DNA of 64,000 nucleotides, from contig NZ_JAGQDF010000017.1 of the NCBI RefSeq assembly GCF_018069875.1, positions 50,200 through 114,199 on the forward strand, written 5' to 3'. The position numbers were made by a program, and so were the translations under genes. Below are positions 35,406 through 44,672 of this stretch, in pieces (position 1 is the first letter of the stretch; each line of letters starts with the position of its first letter). Source of the stretch: Ideonella alba (lineage in GTDB: Bacteria; Pseudomonadota; Gammaproteobacteria; Burkholderiales; Burkholderiaceae_C). Below the pieces are notes generated by a model, which had not been told where the DNA came from, did no database searches, and saw only the letters and a program-made list of their open reading frames with translations.

Positions 35406-37780
35406 CGGCGCAAGGAGTCCACAGGAACATAGGTAGACAGCTTGGTACCTCGCTGCCTTGCATCTTTAATCTCGTCCAATAGCTTGGCAGCATGGAGTCG
35501 CGTCAGTTCTTGCTCATGAACGCTGAGTTCCTTTTGCCTGAGCGCGCCCTCTAGATTGGCTTGGTAGGAGTCGAGATCATCGGATACCCGCTGAGTAAAG
35601 CGGTCGATCCTTCGGGCAACGTTTTCGCTCAAATAGGCGTCAAGGCTCTGGCGGACGGCAGCAATGTGGTCTCCGACGCTCGCAATCGCGTGGCGCGACA
35701 GGGTCTCGAGGTCAATGATGTATCGATCCTCATAGACCGCCGCTCGGTAAACCTGCCTCTCAACCTTGTGGTCGTAGAGCCAAAGCGTGTACCAGCGGGT
35801 TTCATAGGTTGTCTCCGTGTCATAGCCGGACTCACGAACCAACTGTGACTTCTTCTCTGCACGGAACGATATCTCCATCTCTCCAACGTCGAAGCGCACG
35901 TCAGGGACTTCGAGGCGAGCATTGAACGCCTTTTGCATCTGGTCGACCGAATTCTTGAGGATCGGCAACAACTCGTCTTCCACAATAAGTCGTACCTCTT
36001 GGACGAACTCGCGCACGAGCGTCTTGATCTCGATTCGCGCGCTGTTCAAGTGGGCCGTAAGGTACTGCTTGACATCATCGAGCAGGCGTTCAATTGCGGC
36101 GTCGGCGTCCGACTGCCTTTCGTACTGTATGGGCCCCCTCGACGATTGAAGCAATCCGCTCAAGAATCGCCTTATGAAGCCCTCGTCCTTGGTTGGTGCC
36201 AAATCCGCCTTGTCCTTCGTAGCTAATCGCCTTATGGTTTGGCCAACGTCGAGCCGTACTTGATCTAATAAAAGCTGGAGAGCAGTGTCCAGTTTTTTTT
36301 TCGCGCTGTCTTTGCGTCGGTCGATCTCCGCTCTGGCCTCGATCACCTTGAGCGCCTGCGTCTGCAGTTCTTCCACCTCTCTGCGGATGGACGCTGCGTT
36401 CGTGCCGCTTGAAGACAATCGGAGTTCAAGTGCATTCTTGAGGTCCGTCAGGATCCTGCCGCTAGCATGAAAAGCGGTCTCGAATACCTTTGGCCCGGCC
36501 CGCGTCATGAGCTCTGACAGAGAGCCTTCCAGAAACGGTTCCATCCTAGACTTCTTCCAGAATCGGCGCGCGAGATCCTTCAGTTGCTCTTCATCCATCC
36601 CATTGAGCTCTTCCTGGAGTTCCTCTTCCGTTTCGATCAGCGGATTCTTGCGCCGCACTAGCGCGCCAGCGTGAACGCGGGTCGACTCATCAGGCAGACA
36701 GCTGTCCGCCGCGTGGAGAAAGCTTGCTGCCTCTAGACCAAAAACCGCGGACATCTCGAAGAGGTGCCGGGAAGGGTCAAACCTTTCGATCTGTAGTTCT
36801 CGACTGACGTAGCTCCTCACCTGTTCCTGCGTCATGTCGCCAGCCTTGGAACGGGCATCAACTTTGTTTACCGCGACAATGAAGTTCGAATCTCCGACGC
36901 GCTCACGCATCCTGTCCACATGGGCACGAATCTTGGCGGCCGCCTCGGTGTTCAACTGCGTGTAATCCAGAACGAGCAGCACAACCGAACTCTCCTGCAG
37001 TTGGTGCTCAACGATGCGCTCGAGCCCCATCTCGGATTGGCTCGCTTCGTTGGGGCCGGGCGTGTCCACTATCACCAACTTGCCCATCCCGCGCGAGTCA
37101 ACTCCGCCGGGAACCTTGCGAATCTGCACGGCGATTCGCGGAGTGTCTTCCGGTTCAAGCAGTGCAAGCGGGTTTGAGGATGGCACAACGTCGGCGCAGA
37201 TGCGGGTGACGTCGTTCAGATACATCAGGACGTCTTGAATATCCGACTTGTCGTGAACTTCACTTTTCAAGGGCCTTGGCCCGTCGTCGCGAAGAGTCTT
37301 GGCGAGCGGGACCAGATGAGGGTACTGCGACAGACTCTTCTCAATGCTCACGTCGTCGTGCGAGATAAAGAACTGCCGAATAGCATTTGCCGCCACGCGA
37401 AAGCGCTCCCTAAGGCCCTGTGTCAGCGTCAGTATGGGATGGCCGCACTCCGGCTCATCGACAATCTCTGTCGGAATCGATGTCGCAGCAGAGTTGCGAT
37501 TTGGGAGGAGATCCTGTCCCAGGATGGCATTGATGATCGTAGACTTGCCAGCCTTCATCGGCGCGACTACCACCAACCTCAACTCGAGGTGTTGTATCTG
37601 CCTTCGGAGGCCCTCAGCTTCGCGCGTGAGGGCAAGGAACTTCTCATGTGCCGCATCGCTAGGATCGGGATACAAGACCGCTCGGCACTCTGAGCACAAC
37701 CGACCCAGCACAGCAAGAAAACTCAGCGTGTCCTGCTGATACCCGGCCCAGTCGGCGCCAATGGCGTCCTCGTTGCTCAT
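35402..37780 (-). CDS. CrfC-like dynamin-family GTPase
   Basis: A 792-residue large GTPase. G1 is APMKAGKST (residues 73-81), the switch region NSAATSIPTEI follows, G3 is DTPGPNEA (239-246) and G4 NKVD (305-308). The G3 block with VLLVLDYTQLN downstream closely resembles E. coli CrfC (YjdA), a dynamin-related protein that binds the replication clamp. Long helical stalk segments fill residues 400-790 and there is no transmembrane helix. ATG 37780 lies after a G-rich site (AGGGGG). It is first in a three-gene operon with the coiled-coil and patatin genes. Dynamin-like proteins occur in bacterial defence operons, which fits the adjoining Gabija-like pair. Confidence 0.88.
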   Translation of the reverse strand: MSNEDAIGADWAGYQQDTLSFLAVLGRLCSECRAVLYPDPSDAAHEKFLALTREAEGLRRQIQHLELRLVVVAPMKAGKSTIINAILGQDLLPNRNSAATSIPTEIVDEPECGHPILTLTQGLRERFRVAANAIRQFFISHDDVSIEKSLSQYPHLVPLAKTLRDDGPRPLKSEVHDKSDIQDVLMYLNDVTRICADVVPSSNPLALLEPEDTPRIAVQIRKVPGGVDSRGMGKLVIVDTPGPNEASQSEMGLERIVEHQLQESSVVLLVLDYTQLNTEAAAKIRAHVDRMRERVGDSNFIVAVNKVDARSKAGDMTQEQVRSYVSRELQIERFDPSRHLFEMSAVFGLEAASFLHAADSCLPDESTRVHAGALVRRKNPLIETEEELQEELNGMDEEQLKDLARRFWKKSRMEPFLEGSLSELMTRAGPKVFETAFHASGRILTDLKNALELRLSSSGTNAASIRREVEELQTQALKVIEARAEIDRRKDSAKKKLDTALQLLLDQVRLDVGQTIRRLATKDKADLAPTKDEGFIRRFLSGLLQSSRGPIQYERQSDADAAIERLLDDVKQYLTAHLNSARIEIKTLVREFVQEVRLIVEDELLPILKNSVDQMQKAFNARLEVPDVRFDVGEMEISFRAEKKSQLVRESGYDTETTYETRWYTLWLYDHKVERQVYRAAVYEDRYIIDLETLSRHAIASVGDHIAAVRQSLDAYLSENVARRIDRFTQRVSDDLDSYQANLEGALRQKELSVHEQELTRLHAAKLLDEIKDARQRGTKLSTYVPVDSLRR

Positions 37781-38320
37781 TCTCTACCCCCTTGTGCACT
37801 CATTCTTGACTGCCGAGTCACTCATCAACAGTCGCGAGCGTTGACGATTCACCCGCAGAGTATTCGAGCCTACAGCGTAGCAAGTATCACTCAAAAGGCA
37901 GGACTCAAGGTGGCTGAACTCATACGGCCGTCGCTATCGAGTCCGCCACCTAGCGCAGCTCCACTCACGAACTAGGGATTGAGTGCCAGGGAAGGCGGTA
38001 CCGGATCAGTTCTTGTGAGGATCCACGCTGCAGACGTACACGAACGGTAGGTTGTGGCCGGGACTACCAGTTCACACCCTCGCCAGGCAGCTGACAGTCA
38101 ACTCGTCGGCCCCGTCCGCGAAGGTCAGCTGCCTGCCGCCTCATCGTAGACCCGGATCCGGCCATATGCTGACGGTGGCGGCAGGCAGATTTCTGGCATC
38201 CGAGGCAACCGAAATCTGGTCTATGGATCGAGGCCCCGGAGAGCTAGACACTCAGCAAGGCGAAGGCTGACACTTCCCATACCAAAACCTTTGGAGAAAT
38301 AAGATAGACAACGGCTGGGC
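37781..38320. other. Intergenic region with a 12-bp hairpin
   Basis: About 540 bases holding the promoter side of the GTPase operon. A perfect 12-bp inverted repeat (CAGGCAGCTGAC at 38084-38095 and its complement at 38124-38135, 28-base loop) has no T-tract, so it is not a standard terminator. No gene is seen. Confidence 0.45.
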
Positions 38321-38682
38321 GTGCTCAGGGCGGCGCTGATGGTGTTGACAGGTATCGTGCATTCCTGGCTGGGTGAGCGCAAGGTGATTGCGGCCATGCT
38401 TCGCATCACCGATGCGGCGCTGCTGTCGGGCGTGCAGCAGCGCTTTCTGCGTGCCTGTCGGCACATCAGCACCGTGAGCTGGTTCGTCTTGGCGGCCACG
38501 CTGCTGTGCCAAAGCCTGCAGCCGCAGGCGCTGCGCGCGGCGGTGCTGGGTATCTCAATGCGCTGGCCATCGCGCTGATCGATGTGGCCAACTTCCGAGT
38601 GTCAGGCGGACACAACCCGGGCTGGGGGGACTGCCTGCTGGTGGAGTTGGTGGCCTCTGGAGCCGGCGCGGCACCGTCCTAG
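38321..38682 (+). pseudogene. Small membrane protein gene with a frameshift
   Basis: The first frame reads a hydrophobic protein (LMVLTGIVHSWLGERKVIA, ISTVSWFVLAATLL) to about 38550. The natural continuation YLNALAIALIDVANFRV, GGHNPGWGDCLL lies in another frame from 38551 to a TAG at 38680. One base appears lost or gained near GGTATC at 38549. The true start may be upstream of the TTG/GTG-type start at 38321. No family name can be given; the N-terminal IVHSWLGER-type motif suggests a DoxX-like or DUF membrane protein. Confidence 0.5.
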
Positions 38683-38714
38683 CGCGAGCGGTCGAGGCTG
38701 CCTCGGCCTAGCGT

Positions 38715-39815
38715 TCAGGGGCTCAAGTGCGGGTGCCGGTCCAGGACCGCCTGGAACGTGTCGTCCGACAGGATTGTCTGCAGATCGGGCTCGTCGTATT
38801 CGCGATAGAAGATGTCGCCGCGCGAGAACGAGGCCCTTTCATAGCCGGTCACTAGGCTACCGCCATCGACCGCCGTCTGGTTGTAATAGGTCAGGGCGTT
38901 GTTCAGCAGGTGATTCCAGATGTCCACCACCGTGTTGTGCGGTATGCCGACCACGGGAACATCGGCCAGAATTTGATAGACCGTATGCGAATAACGCTCA
39001 ATGGCCGCGGTTTCGATGAAATACACGTCGTCCTGCACATGGCCGTAGGTCCAGGAACGTCTGCCGGCCAGGAAGTGCCGCGAATTGATAGCGTAGCCAA
39101 GGTCGTCCGGGCTGGGGAACCAGTTCAGCGGGTCGATGCCAATGAAACTCGCTTCCTCGAAACGGTAGCGCCAGTTGCGCTTTAGCGTGCTGGCATAGAA
39201 GCTGTTGCCCTTCCCCCGGCGCAGGTAGACATGGTCGTCATGGATCAAGCCTTGCATGGCATTGACGGCGAAGCGCAACACGACGTCTTGCTTGTAGGTC
39301 AGTTTCGACCGCTCCACCGAAGCGATGTTGTCCATGTTGAAGATGTGTACGAAGCGTGGCAGAAAGTCCCGCATCTGCTGGTCAATCTGCTGCTGCGTCA
39401 CGCCGCTGGCGTGGAAGTACGCAACAAAGTGATTGCCGTGGTAGTTGCCCACGCCGTCGCGAACCGCCAGCAACTCGCTGAAGTTACCCTTGTTCTCGTT
39501 GCCCATCAAGGGTGCGGCGTACAGCCGGTCGCCATGTTCGCGCAGGAACTGGTTGGCCGGCTGGGTCACCAGTTCCTGGCGGCCCAGGTCAAACAGCTGC
39601 ACCTGGCTCCCGTGTATGCCGTTGACGAACATCTCCTGTGCCAGGCCGCCGCCGACGACGGCGATCGGCCCATGCTTCTGCAGTGCCGTGCTGAGCTGGC
39701 CCGCCGTGATGATATTGCGCAGCGGCAGGTAGCCTATGTCCGCAGCCATGGCCGTGACGTCCATCTGCGCCAGGCCGAGGTTCTGGTCGAGAGCGTCCTT
39801 GAGAAGTTGGTTCAT
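38715..39815 (-). CDS. Unrecognised 366-residue partner of the giant protein
   Basis: Follows the giant gene by 12 bases on the same strand. I recognise no family. The protein is soluble, without signal peptide or membrane span. Visible segments include a Gly-rich turn IAVVGGGLAQEM (about residues 51-62), the His-containing YHGNHFVAYFHASGV, and WTYGHVQDDVYFIE, YREYDEPDLQT near the end. The abundance of His, Asp, Tyr and Trp in the C-terminal half suggests an enzyme or a tight binding domain, but no catalytic set can be named. ATG 39815 is used. Its codon use and GC resemble the giant gene, so both probably arrived together. Confidence 0.7.
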   Translation of the reverse strand: MNQLLKDALDQNLGLAQMDVTAMAADIGYLPLRNIITAGQLSTALQKHGPIAVVGGGLAQEMFVNGIHGSQVQLFDLGRQELVTQPANQFLREHGDRLYAAPLMGNENKGNFSELLAVRDGVGNYHGNHFVAYFHASGVTQQQIDQQMRDFLPRFVHIFNMDNIASVERSKLTYKQDVVLRFAVNAMQGLIHDDHVYLRRGKGNSFYASTLKRNWRYRFEEASFIGIDPLNWFPSPDDLGYAINSRHFLAGRRSWTYGHVQDDVYFIETAAIERYSHTVYQILADVPVVGIPHNTVVDIWNHLLNNALTYYNQTAVDGGSLVTGYERASFSRGDIFYREYDEPDLQTILSDDTFQAVLDRHPHLSP

Positions 39816-39827
39816 GTCCAGGCTCCG

Positions 39828-42800
39828 TCATTGCATGATTGATTGGAGAAGGTCTTCCTTGGAGCGAAAGATCACGCCCTCGCGCAGCGCCTTCATGATG
39901 GCCATCATGTAGGCCCAGCGCTTGTCGTCGCCCACGCCTGACAGGTCGATATCCTTGAGCCAGGCCAACTGCTGCTGCAGGTCCGGAGGGTTCTGGCTAT
40001 TGTCTTCGTCGATCACCGGCTGCTGCACGGTCACCGAGCCGTCGGTGTCGATTTCCACCTTTTGCGAGCCTTCGGCCTTGTCCAGCACCTTGAGCGCGTC
40101 GTCGTACTTGCCCTTGCCCGCCTGCTCCTGCCGGGCCTGCTCGCCCTGGCGCAGAAGCGCGGTCATCTGGCCGAGCTCGGGCGAATCGCCCAGCAACTGC
40201 TCAAAGGCCTTCTTGGTCAGCGCGGCCTTGGTGTCGGCGTCCAGCTTGGAGTTTTCCAGCTGCGACAGGCCTTGCAGCGCCTTGCTGCGCCGGTCCAGGT
40301 CGTAGGCCGACATGGTCTTCATCGCCTCCAGGCTGATGTCACCGGCCTTGCTGGCCAGCTGCTGCGCAGTGGTGGCGTACTGGGTGGCGGCGGCGCTACT
40401 GGTGGTCAGGGCCGCCATCGCGTTCTTTTGCGTCTCGGACAAGCCGGTGATGTCGCGGAATGCATCCGATTTGCCCAGCAGATCCAGCGCCTTGGACAGG
40501 CCCGTGGGGTCGGGCGCGGCCGGTGCGTTCTGGATGTTGACGATGGGCGTGGCAAAGTCCTTGGGGCTCAGGTTGCCCGGGTCGGTACGCCGCGTCTGGG
40601 TGGATATCGGCTCGATGGCTGTGGGCTCGTCGATCGGGTGCTCCTCCCACTTCCAGAATCGCGAATCGTCGATCTTCTCGCAGCTGTTGCAGGCGCCGGA
40701 GACGGCCTCGGCAAACAAGCCCTTAGTGGGCACGCTAATGCGAAACGGCTTGGGCTCGTGCTTTGTGCCCGGCGCAGGCTTGTAGAAGTCGATCAGGTCC
40801 ACTGGCACCTGGTCGGTTAGCACGCCTAGTGTGCGGTCGTTGGGCGAAGGCACGAAGTTGGGGATGAGCAGGAAGTCGCGGTTGACATTCAGCCCCTTGG
40901 CCACGGCAAAGATGACGCTGTTGCCGGCAAAGCCCAGGCGCTTGAAGTCCACCACCGAGGCAACGCTGCGCGTGTCGTATTGCATGATGGGCTTGCCCGC
41001 ACCGTCCAGCTCCAGCCCGGTCTTGACCTGGCCTTGGTCCACATAGGTCTTGTAACGCAGCCGCGGCAACTGGATGGTGTAGCGGTCCAGCAGGTTGAAC
41101 AGCCGCTGCTCGTCCAACGCCGACCACAGCAGCTTGTGGTAATACTCCCTGTTGGACTCCAGGTGGCGCTCTAGCAGCTGGGCGCTCTTCTTGTCCTCGT
41201 GGCGTGGGTTGCGCATTTCGTCCTGGGTCAGCGGCGTGGAGATGAGCGCCGAGTCATCGCCCGCCAGGTCGTTCTGCAAGCTGCGCGAGGAGAACAGGCG
41301 GCCCGCGTAGTGGTCGGTTTGGTAGCTCACCGTGCCGCCCAGCACCAGGCAGGTGGAGCCATAGGGCAGGTCGGCTGCGGTGATCTCGATGCGGATGATG
41401 TCAGTGCGCCGCAGGCCAGCGATGACGCCATAGGTGGCGCTCGTCGGGCGCAGCGCGATGCTGACGTTGTAGTCGCCCACGCGTGCGCCGGTGTTAGTTT
41501 CGCCGGCCAGCATTGCCTTCTTGATGCTGGCCTTGTCGTTCCTGAACCAGTTGTTGTTGGAGATCAGCGTCACGTCAAAGTGCAGGTCCACCTTCTGGGA
41601 GGGGTTGTTCTGCAGCACCGCGTGGACCTTGATCGTCTTGCAGAAATCGGCCACGAAATTCTCGTAGGCCAGCTGGGCCTGAAAGCCTTCTTCCACGCCG
41701 TTCAGGCTTTGTTTTTCGAAGATCTGCTGGGCCAGCCGCGCGGCCACCGGGCCGATGCCCGAGGCCCACCAGCCCAGGCCGCGCAGCGGCAAGGTCAGGC
41801 TGGCGAGCACCTGGGCATAGATGGTGTTGTAGTCGGTGGCGGTGGACGGCAGGGTAACGTTGGGCTTGACCACATGGAGCCTGAACGACAGGTCGCCTGC
41901 CACCTCCTTCAGTTGTTCGTCACAGTAGCGTTCTGCGGGAAAGGCCGAGTAGGCCAGTGCGTCGCCATGCAGCGCGTCCTCTTCGCGCTGCAGCGAATCA
42001 AAGCCGGCGCGCAGCTGGCGCAGGCTGGCCTGCGGCGCGAACAGGTAGGTGGACAGCACGTCGCGCCAGCGCAGGATTTTGCGGCGGTCGAAGTTCTCGA
42101 TCAGGAACGGAACGAACAAGCATTCCTGCACATCGGCTAGCTCATGGTGCACCGCAAAGTGGCGCAGCACCTCGAAGTACTGGATGGTGATGGCATGGCA
42201 GTGGTTGTGGTTGGCGACGACTTCGGTGGTGAAGCGAAACGACTCCGACTGCCCCACCGTGGTCACCACGCTGGCGCGCTGGCTGCGCACTGATGAGGCG
42301 TTCTGCATGGTGCGGTCGCGCAGGTTCTGTTCGGATGAGGAGAACAGGCTGCGCGTGGAGTTCTGCGAGGCATCGCTCCAGCTATCGCCCTTGGATTTGC
42401 TGAAGCCGCCGGACACCCCTAGCACCTTGGACACACCACCCAGGAATTTCATGCCGCCAAAGCTGCCACTGGCCCCACTGGAGCTGCCGCTGCCAAAACC
42501 CACGCCCAGGCCGCCGCTGGTCCCCGCCGTGGTGTTGTGGCTGGAGGCGGTCTGGCTTTCAGCGAGGTTGGCCCTGACGATTTCATTGATGTCGCGATCG
42601 TGCACCAGCGTGCTGTCCAGCGTATCCACCGCATCGAGCTGCTCGGTGCGGGCGGCGGTTTCCCGACGGTCCCATTCCATCACCGCGATCTGCTTTTTCT
42701 GTCCCGGCGCTAGAGGCAGCGAGTACAGCAAGTCACCCAGCGAATAGCCAGCAGCGCGCCACACCTGCTTCATGTGCAGGATGTGGCCGAAGGCGATGGT

Positions 42801-44342
42801 GGCAGCCTGCACTGTGCCCAGGATGCCGTCGCTGTCGTCCCAGTCAATCGGGTTGCGGCCGGTCAGCGGCACCCGGCCCATGCTAGCGATCAGGCGCTCC
42901 AGCCGGTCCTGCTCGGTACGCAGAATCTGCAGTTCGCGCTGCAGGGCGTCGCTGTTACGGTTGTAGATGCCGGCCCGGAAGTAGGCGTCGGTGGCCTCGC
43001 TTTGCTGGTCCAGCCCGATCTGGGCGGTGGCGCCGCCTTTGGGCGCAGCCGGCCCGATGGGGTCGGCCGTACCGGTGCCGCTGCTGGTGCTATCCACCAA
43101 CAGGCCGCCGCCCAGCCTTCCTTGCGCCCGCGGTTCCTGCTCGCCCAGTTGCTGCAGCTGGCCTACCAGCGCCAGGTGCAGCGTCGGAAAGCTGGCAAAG
43201 AGTGCCAGTTGCTTCTGGATTTCGGCCACCCGAAGCTTGACCCAGGCCAGGCGGTCTTCCAGCTTGTAGCTCGCCGGGTTGTAGAGCTCGGGGTCGCTAG
43301 TTCGGATAACCTGGATGTAGGCAAACTCCTCCAGCGCACGGTTGGGCGTGGTGAAGTTGATGCAGCTGCCGCCGATGTCCTGCGAATATTGGCTGTTGTT
43401 GACCAGATCCTCCATGTCGGGCAGCTGCGGCACGGACTTTGTGCTGCAGGCGCAATTGTCATGCTCATCCTGCGTCATGCTGGTGGGCAGGCCTTGCACT
43501 ACCAGCCAGACGAAATCTGGCCATTCGTCACTGGCAGTCAGGGCAATGTCCAGCTTGTCGCCCGGCTTGACCGACACCGTGGCAAAGGCGTTCTTGTATT
43601 TGCCGGCGGGGTAGGGCAGCGAGAAATTGCCGTCACCATCGGTGGAGCAAACGCCAAGCACAGTGGCGCGGCCGGTGGATGCCGGCGAGCCATAAAAAAC
43701 TATCTGGTTGTCGCGCAGCTTGAGCTTGGCATTGCTGTCTACCACCTTGCCGCGCAGCTTCTTGTTGAGCTGCCGGGGCACGTTCTCAAGCACACGCGGC
43801 GTTGGGTTTACCAGGTTTTCGATATTGTCGAAAGTGGTGGTAATGAGCACCGGATTGCCGGCCAACAGGCTGCTGACGGGAATGGACTTGACCAGGTTTT
43901 CGATGTTGTCGAAGGTGGCGGGGGAAAATACCAAGTTGTCGGCCAGCAGGCTGCCGACGGAAATCGACTTGTCCAGCCTGACGACCGTGTCGGCGCCCGA
44001 TTTGCCAGACACCTTGGCGTCGCCGCCGGTCGCGGTCGTTTTGGTGGGCTGCAGCACCGTGGACCGCACCCGAGCATCACTGACGGGCAGCGGGTTGCCA
44101 TTCTTGTCCTGCAGCACGAATGAGATGTGTCCGGTTTCGGACAAGGTGTAGGCACCGTCGTCCGGCTGCTGCAGGTTAGCCGCGAACACGCCGTCCCGAC
44201 CGACTTGCACCGACACGCTGGCGCTGCGTTCGGGCTTACCGGCGCTGACCAGCTCATAGATCAGATTGATCCTGACGCCCTCGAACCCCGAGGCGCCGCC
44301 TTGCAAGTTGACCACCCGGCCGCGAACTTCGTCAATTTGCAT
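39828..44342 (-). CDS. Giant 1504-residue multidomain protein of unknown function
   Basis: The largest gene here. Near the N-terminus are two beta-rich segments like carboxypeptidase-regulatory/Cna-B folds (RGRVVNLQGGASGFEGVRI, residues 7-25; LRGKVVDSNAKLKL near 193), separated by a tandem repeat (about 122-180). Then a coiled coil (LQRELQILRTEQDRLERL), the conserved-looking block YSLGDLLYSLPLAPGQKKQ, a Gly/Ser-rich stretch with GFGSGSSSGASGSFGG, a long mixed region, and an Ala/Gln-rich helical C-terminus. CxC and CxxC pairs occur (NCACST, CNSCEK). No signal peptide or membrane helix is evident. It could be structural, a toxin or a surface assembly protein; I assign no function. Confidence 0.75.
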   Translation of the reverse strand: MQIDEVRGRVVNLQGGASGFEGVRINLIYELVSAGKPERSASVSVQVGRDGVFAANLQQPDDGAYTLSETGHISFVLQDKNGNPLPVSDARVRSTVLQPTKTTATGGDAKVSGKSGADTVVRLDKSISVGSLLADNLVFSPATFDNIENLVKSIPVSSLLAGNPVLITTTFDNIENLVNPTPRVLENVPRQLNKKLRGKVVDSNAKLKLRDNQIVFYGSPASTGRATVLGVCSTDGDGNFSLPYPAGKYKNAFATVSVKPGDKLDIALTASDEWPDFVWLVVQGLPTSMTQDEHDNCACSTKSVPQLPDMEDLVNNSQYSQDIGGSCINFTTPNRALEEFAYIQVIRTSDPELYNPASYKLEDRLAWVKLRVAEIQKQLALFASFPTLHLALVGQLQQLGEQEPRAQGRLGGGLLVDSTSSGTGTADPIGPAAPKGGATAQIGLDQQSEATDAYFRAGIYNRNSDALQRELQILRTEQDRLERLIASMGRVPLTGRNPIDWDDSDGILGTVQAATIAFGHILHMKQVWRAAGYSLGDLLYSLPLAPGQKKQIAVMEWDRRETAARTEQLDAVDTLDSTLVHDRDINEIVRANLAESQTASSHNTTAGTSGGLGVGFGSGSSSGASGSFGGMKFLGGVSKVLGVSGGFSKSKGDSWSDASQNSTRSLFSSSEQNLRDRTMQNASSVRSQRASVVTTVGQSESFRFTTEVVANHNHCHAITIQYFEVLRHFAVHHELADVQECLFVPFLIENFDRRKILRWRDVLSTYLFAPQASLRQLRAGFDSLQREEDALHGDALAYSAFPAERYCDEQLKEVAGDLSFRLHVVKPNVTLPSTATDYNTIYAQVLASLTLPLRGLGWWASGIGPVAARLAQQIFEKQSLNGVEEGFQAQLAYENFVADFCKTIKVHAVLQNNPSQKVDLHFDVTLISNNNWFRNDKASIKKAMLAGETNTGARVGDYNVSIALRPTSATYGVIAGLRRTDIIRIEITAADLPYGSTCLVLGGTVSYQTDHYAGRLFSSRSLQNDLAGDDSALISTPLTQDEMRNPRHEDKKSAQLLERHLESNREYYHKLLWSALDEQRLFNLLDRYTIQLPRLRYKTYVDQGQVKTGLELDGAGKPIMQYDTRSVASVVDFKRLGFAGNSVIFAVAKGLNVNRDFLLIPNFVPSPNDRTLGVLTDQVPVDLIDFYKPAPGTKHEPKPFRISVPTKGLFAEAVSGACNSCEKIDDSRFWKWEEHPIDEPTAIEPISTQTRRTDPGNLSPKDFATPIVNIQNAPAAPDPTGLSKALDLLGKSDAFRDITGLSETQKNAMAALTTSSAAATQYATTAQQLASKAGDISLEAMKTMSAYDLDRRSKALQGLSQLENSKLDADTKAALTKKAFEQLLGDSPELGQMTALLRQGEQARQEQAGKGKYDDALKVLDKAEGSQKVEIDTDGSVTVQQPVIDEDNSQNPPDLQQQLAWLKDIDLSGVGDDKRWAYMMAIMKALREGVIFRSKEDLLQSIMQ
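43800..43975 (-). repeat. Tandem duplication inside the giant gene
   Basis: Two imperfect units encode SVGSLLADNLVFSPATFDNIENLVKSI and PVSSLLAGNPVLITTTFDNIENLVNPT. They share SLLA, a TFDNIENLV block and the spacing between them, a direct repeat of about 87 bases. TTTTCGATNTTGTCGAA recurs at the DNA level near 43818 and 43896, on opposite ends of the units. Confidence 0.75.
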
Positions 44343-44672
44343 TTCCGTCCCCGCTACTTGGTTTGCACGACGTCATAGGAATTTAGCCCCTATGACCTGG
44401 CGCCAAGCATACTTCGGATAGTGTTTTCAAACGCCCTTTCTGCTTCCCTGTGGCACCCCTAGCACGGCGCCTGACGCGCTTGAGTCAGTCTTTGAAGGTG
44501 GCTGAGATGCGTTGAGCGTTGAGGGCGCAGCCGTAGGTTGCCTTTCTTGGGTGCCTTAAGTAGGTTATTCCGGACCACAAGCACGTTGTCATCAGTCCCG
44601 CAAACTCTCGAACGCAGCCGACTCCAGCGGCCCGTGCCGCCGGGTCGTCTGAACGGCTGCAGTTGGGCGAAG
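44343..44672. promoter_or_regulatory. Upstream region of the giant gene with operator-like inverted repeat
   Basis: GTCATAGG (44372-44379) and CCTATGAC (44389-44396) form a perfect 8-bp inverted repeat 30 bases before the start codon of the giant gene, a good position for a repressor site. The ribosome site is weak. The remainder shows no gene. Confidence 0.4.

Noticed and set aside
42774..44123. 449-residue plus-strand frame opposite the giant gene
   Set aside because: It mirrors the giant gene's codon bias and has repeat-derived Val/Gly-rich sequence with no start signal. The minus strand has the better start region and the partner gene.
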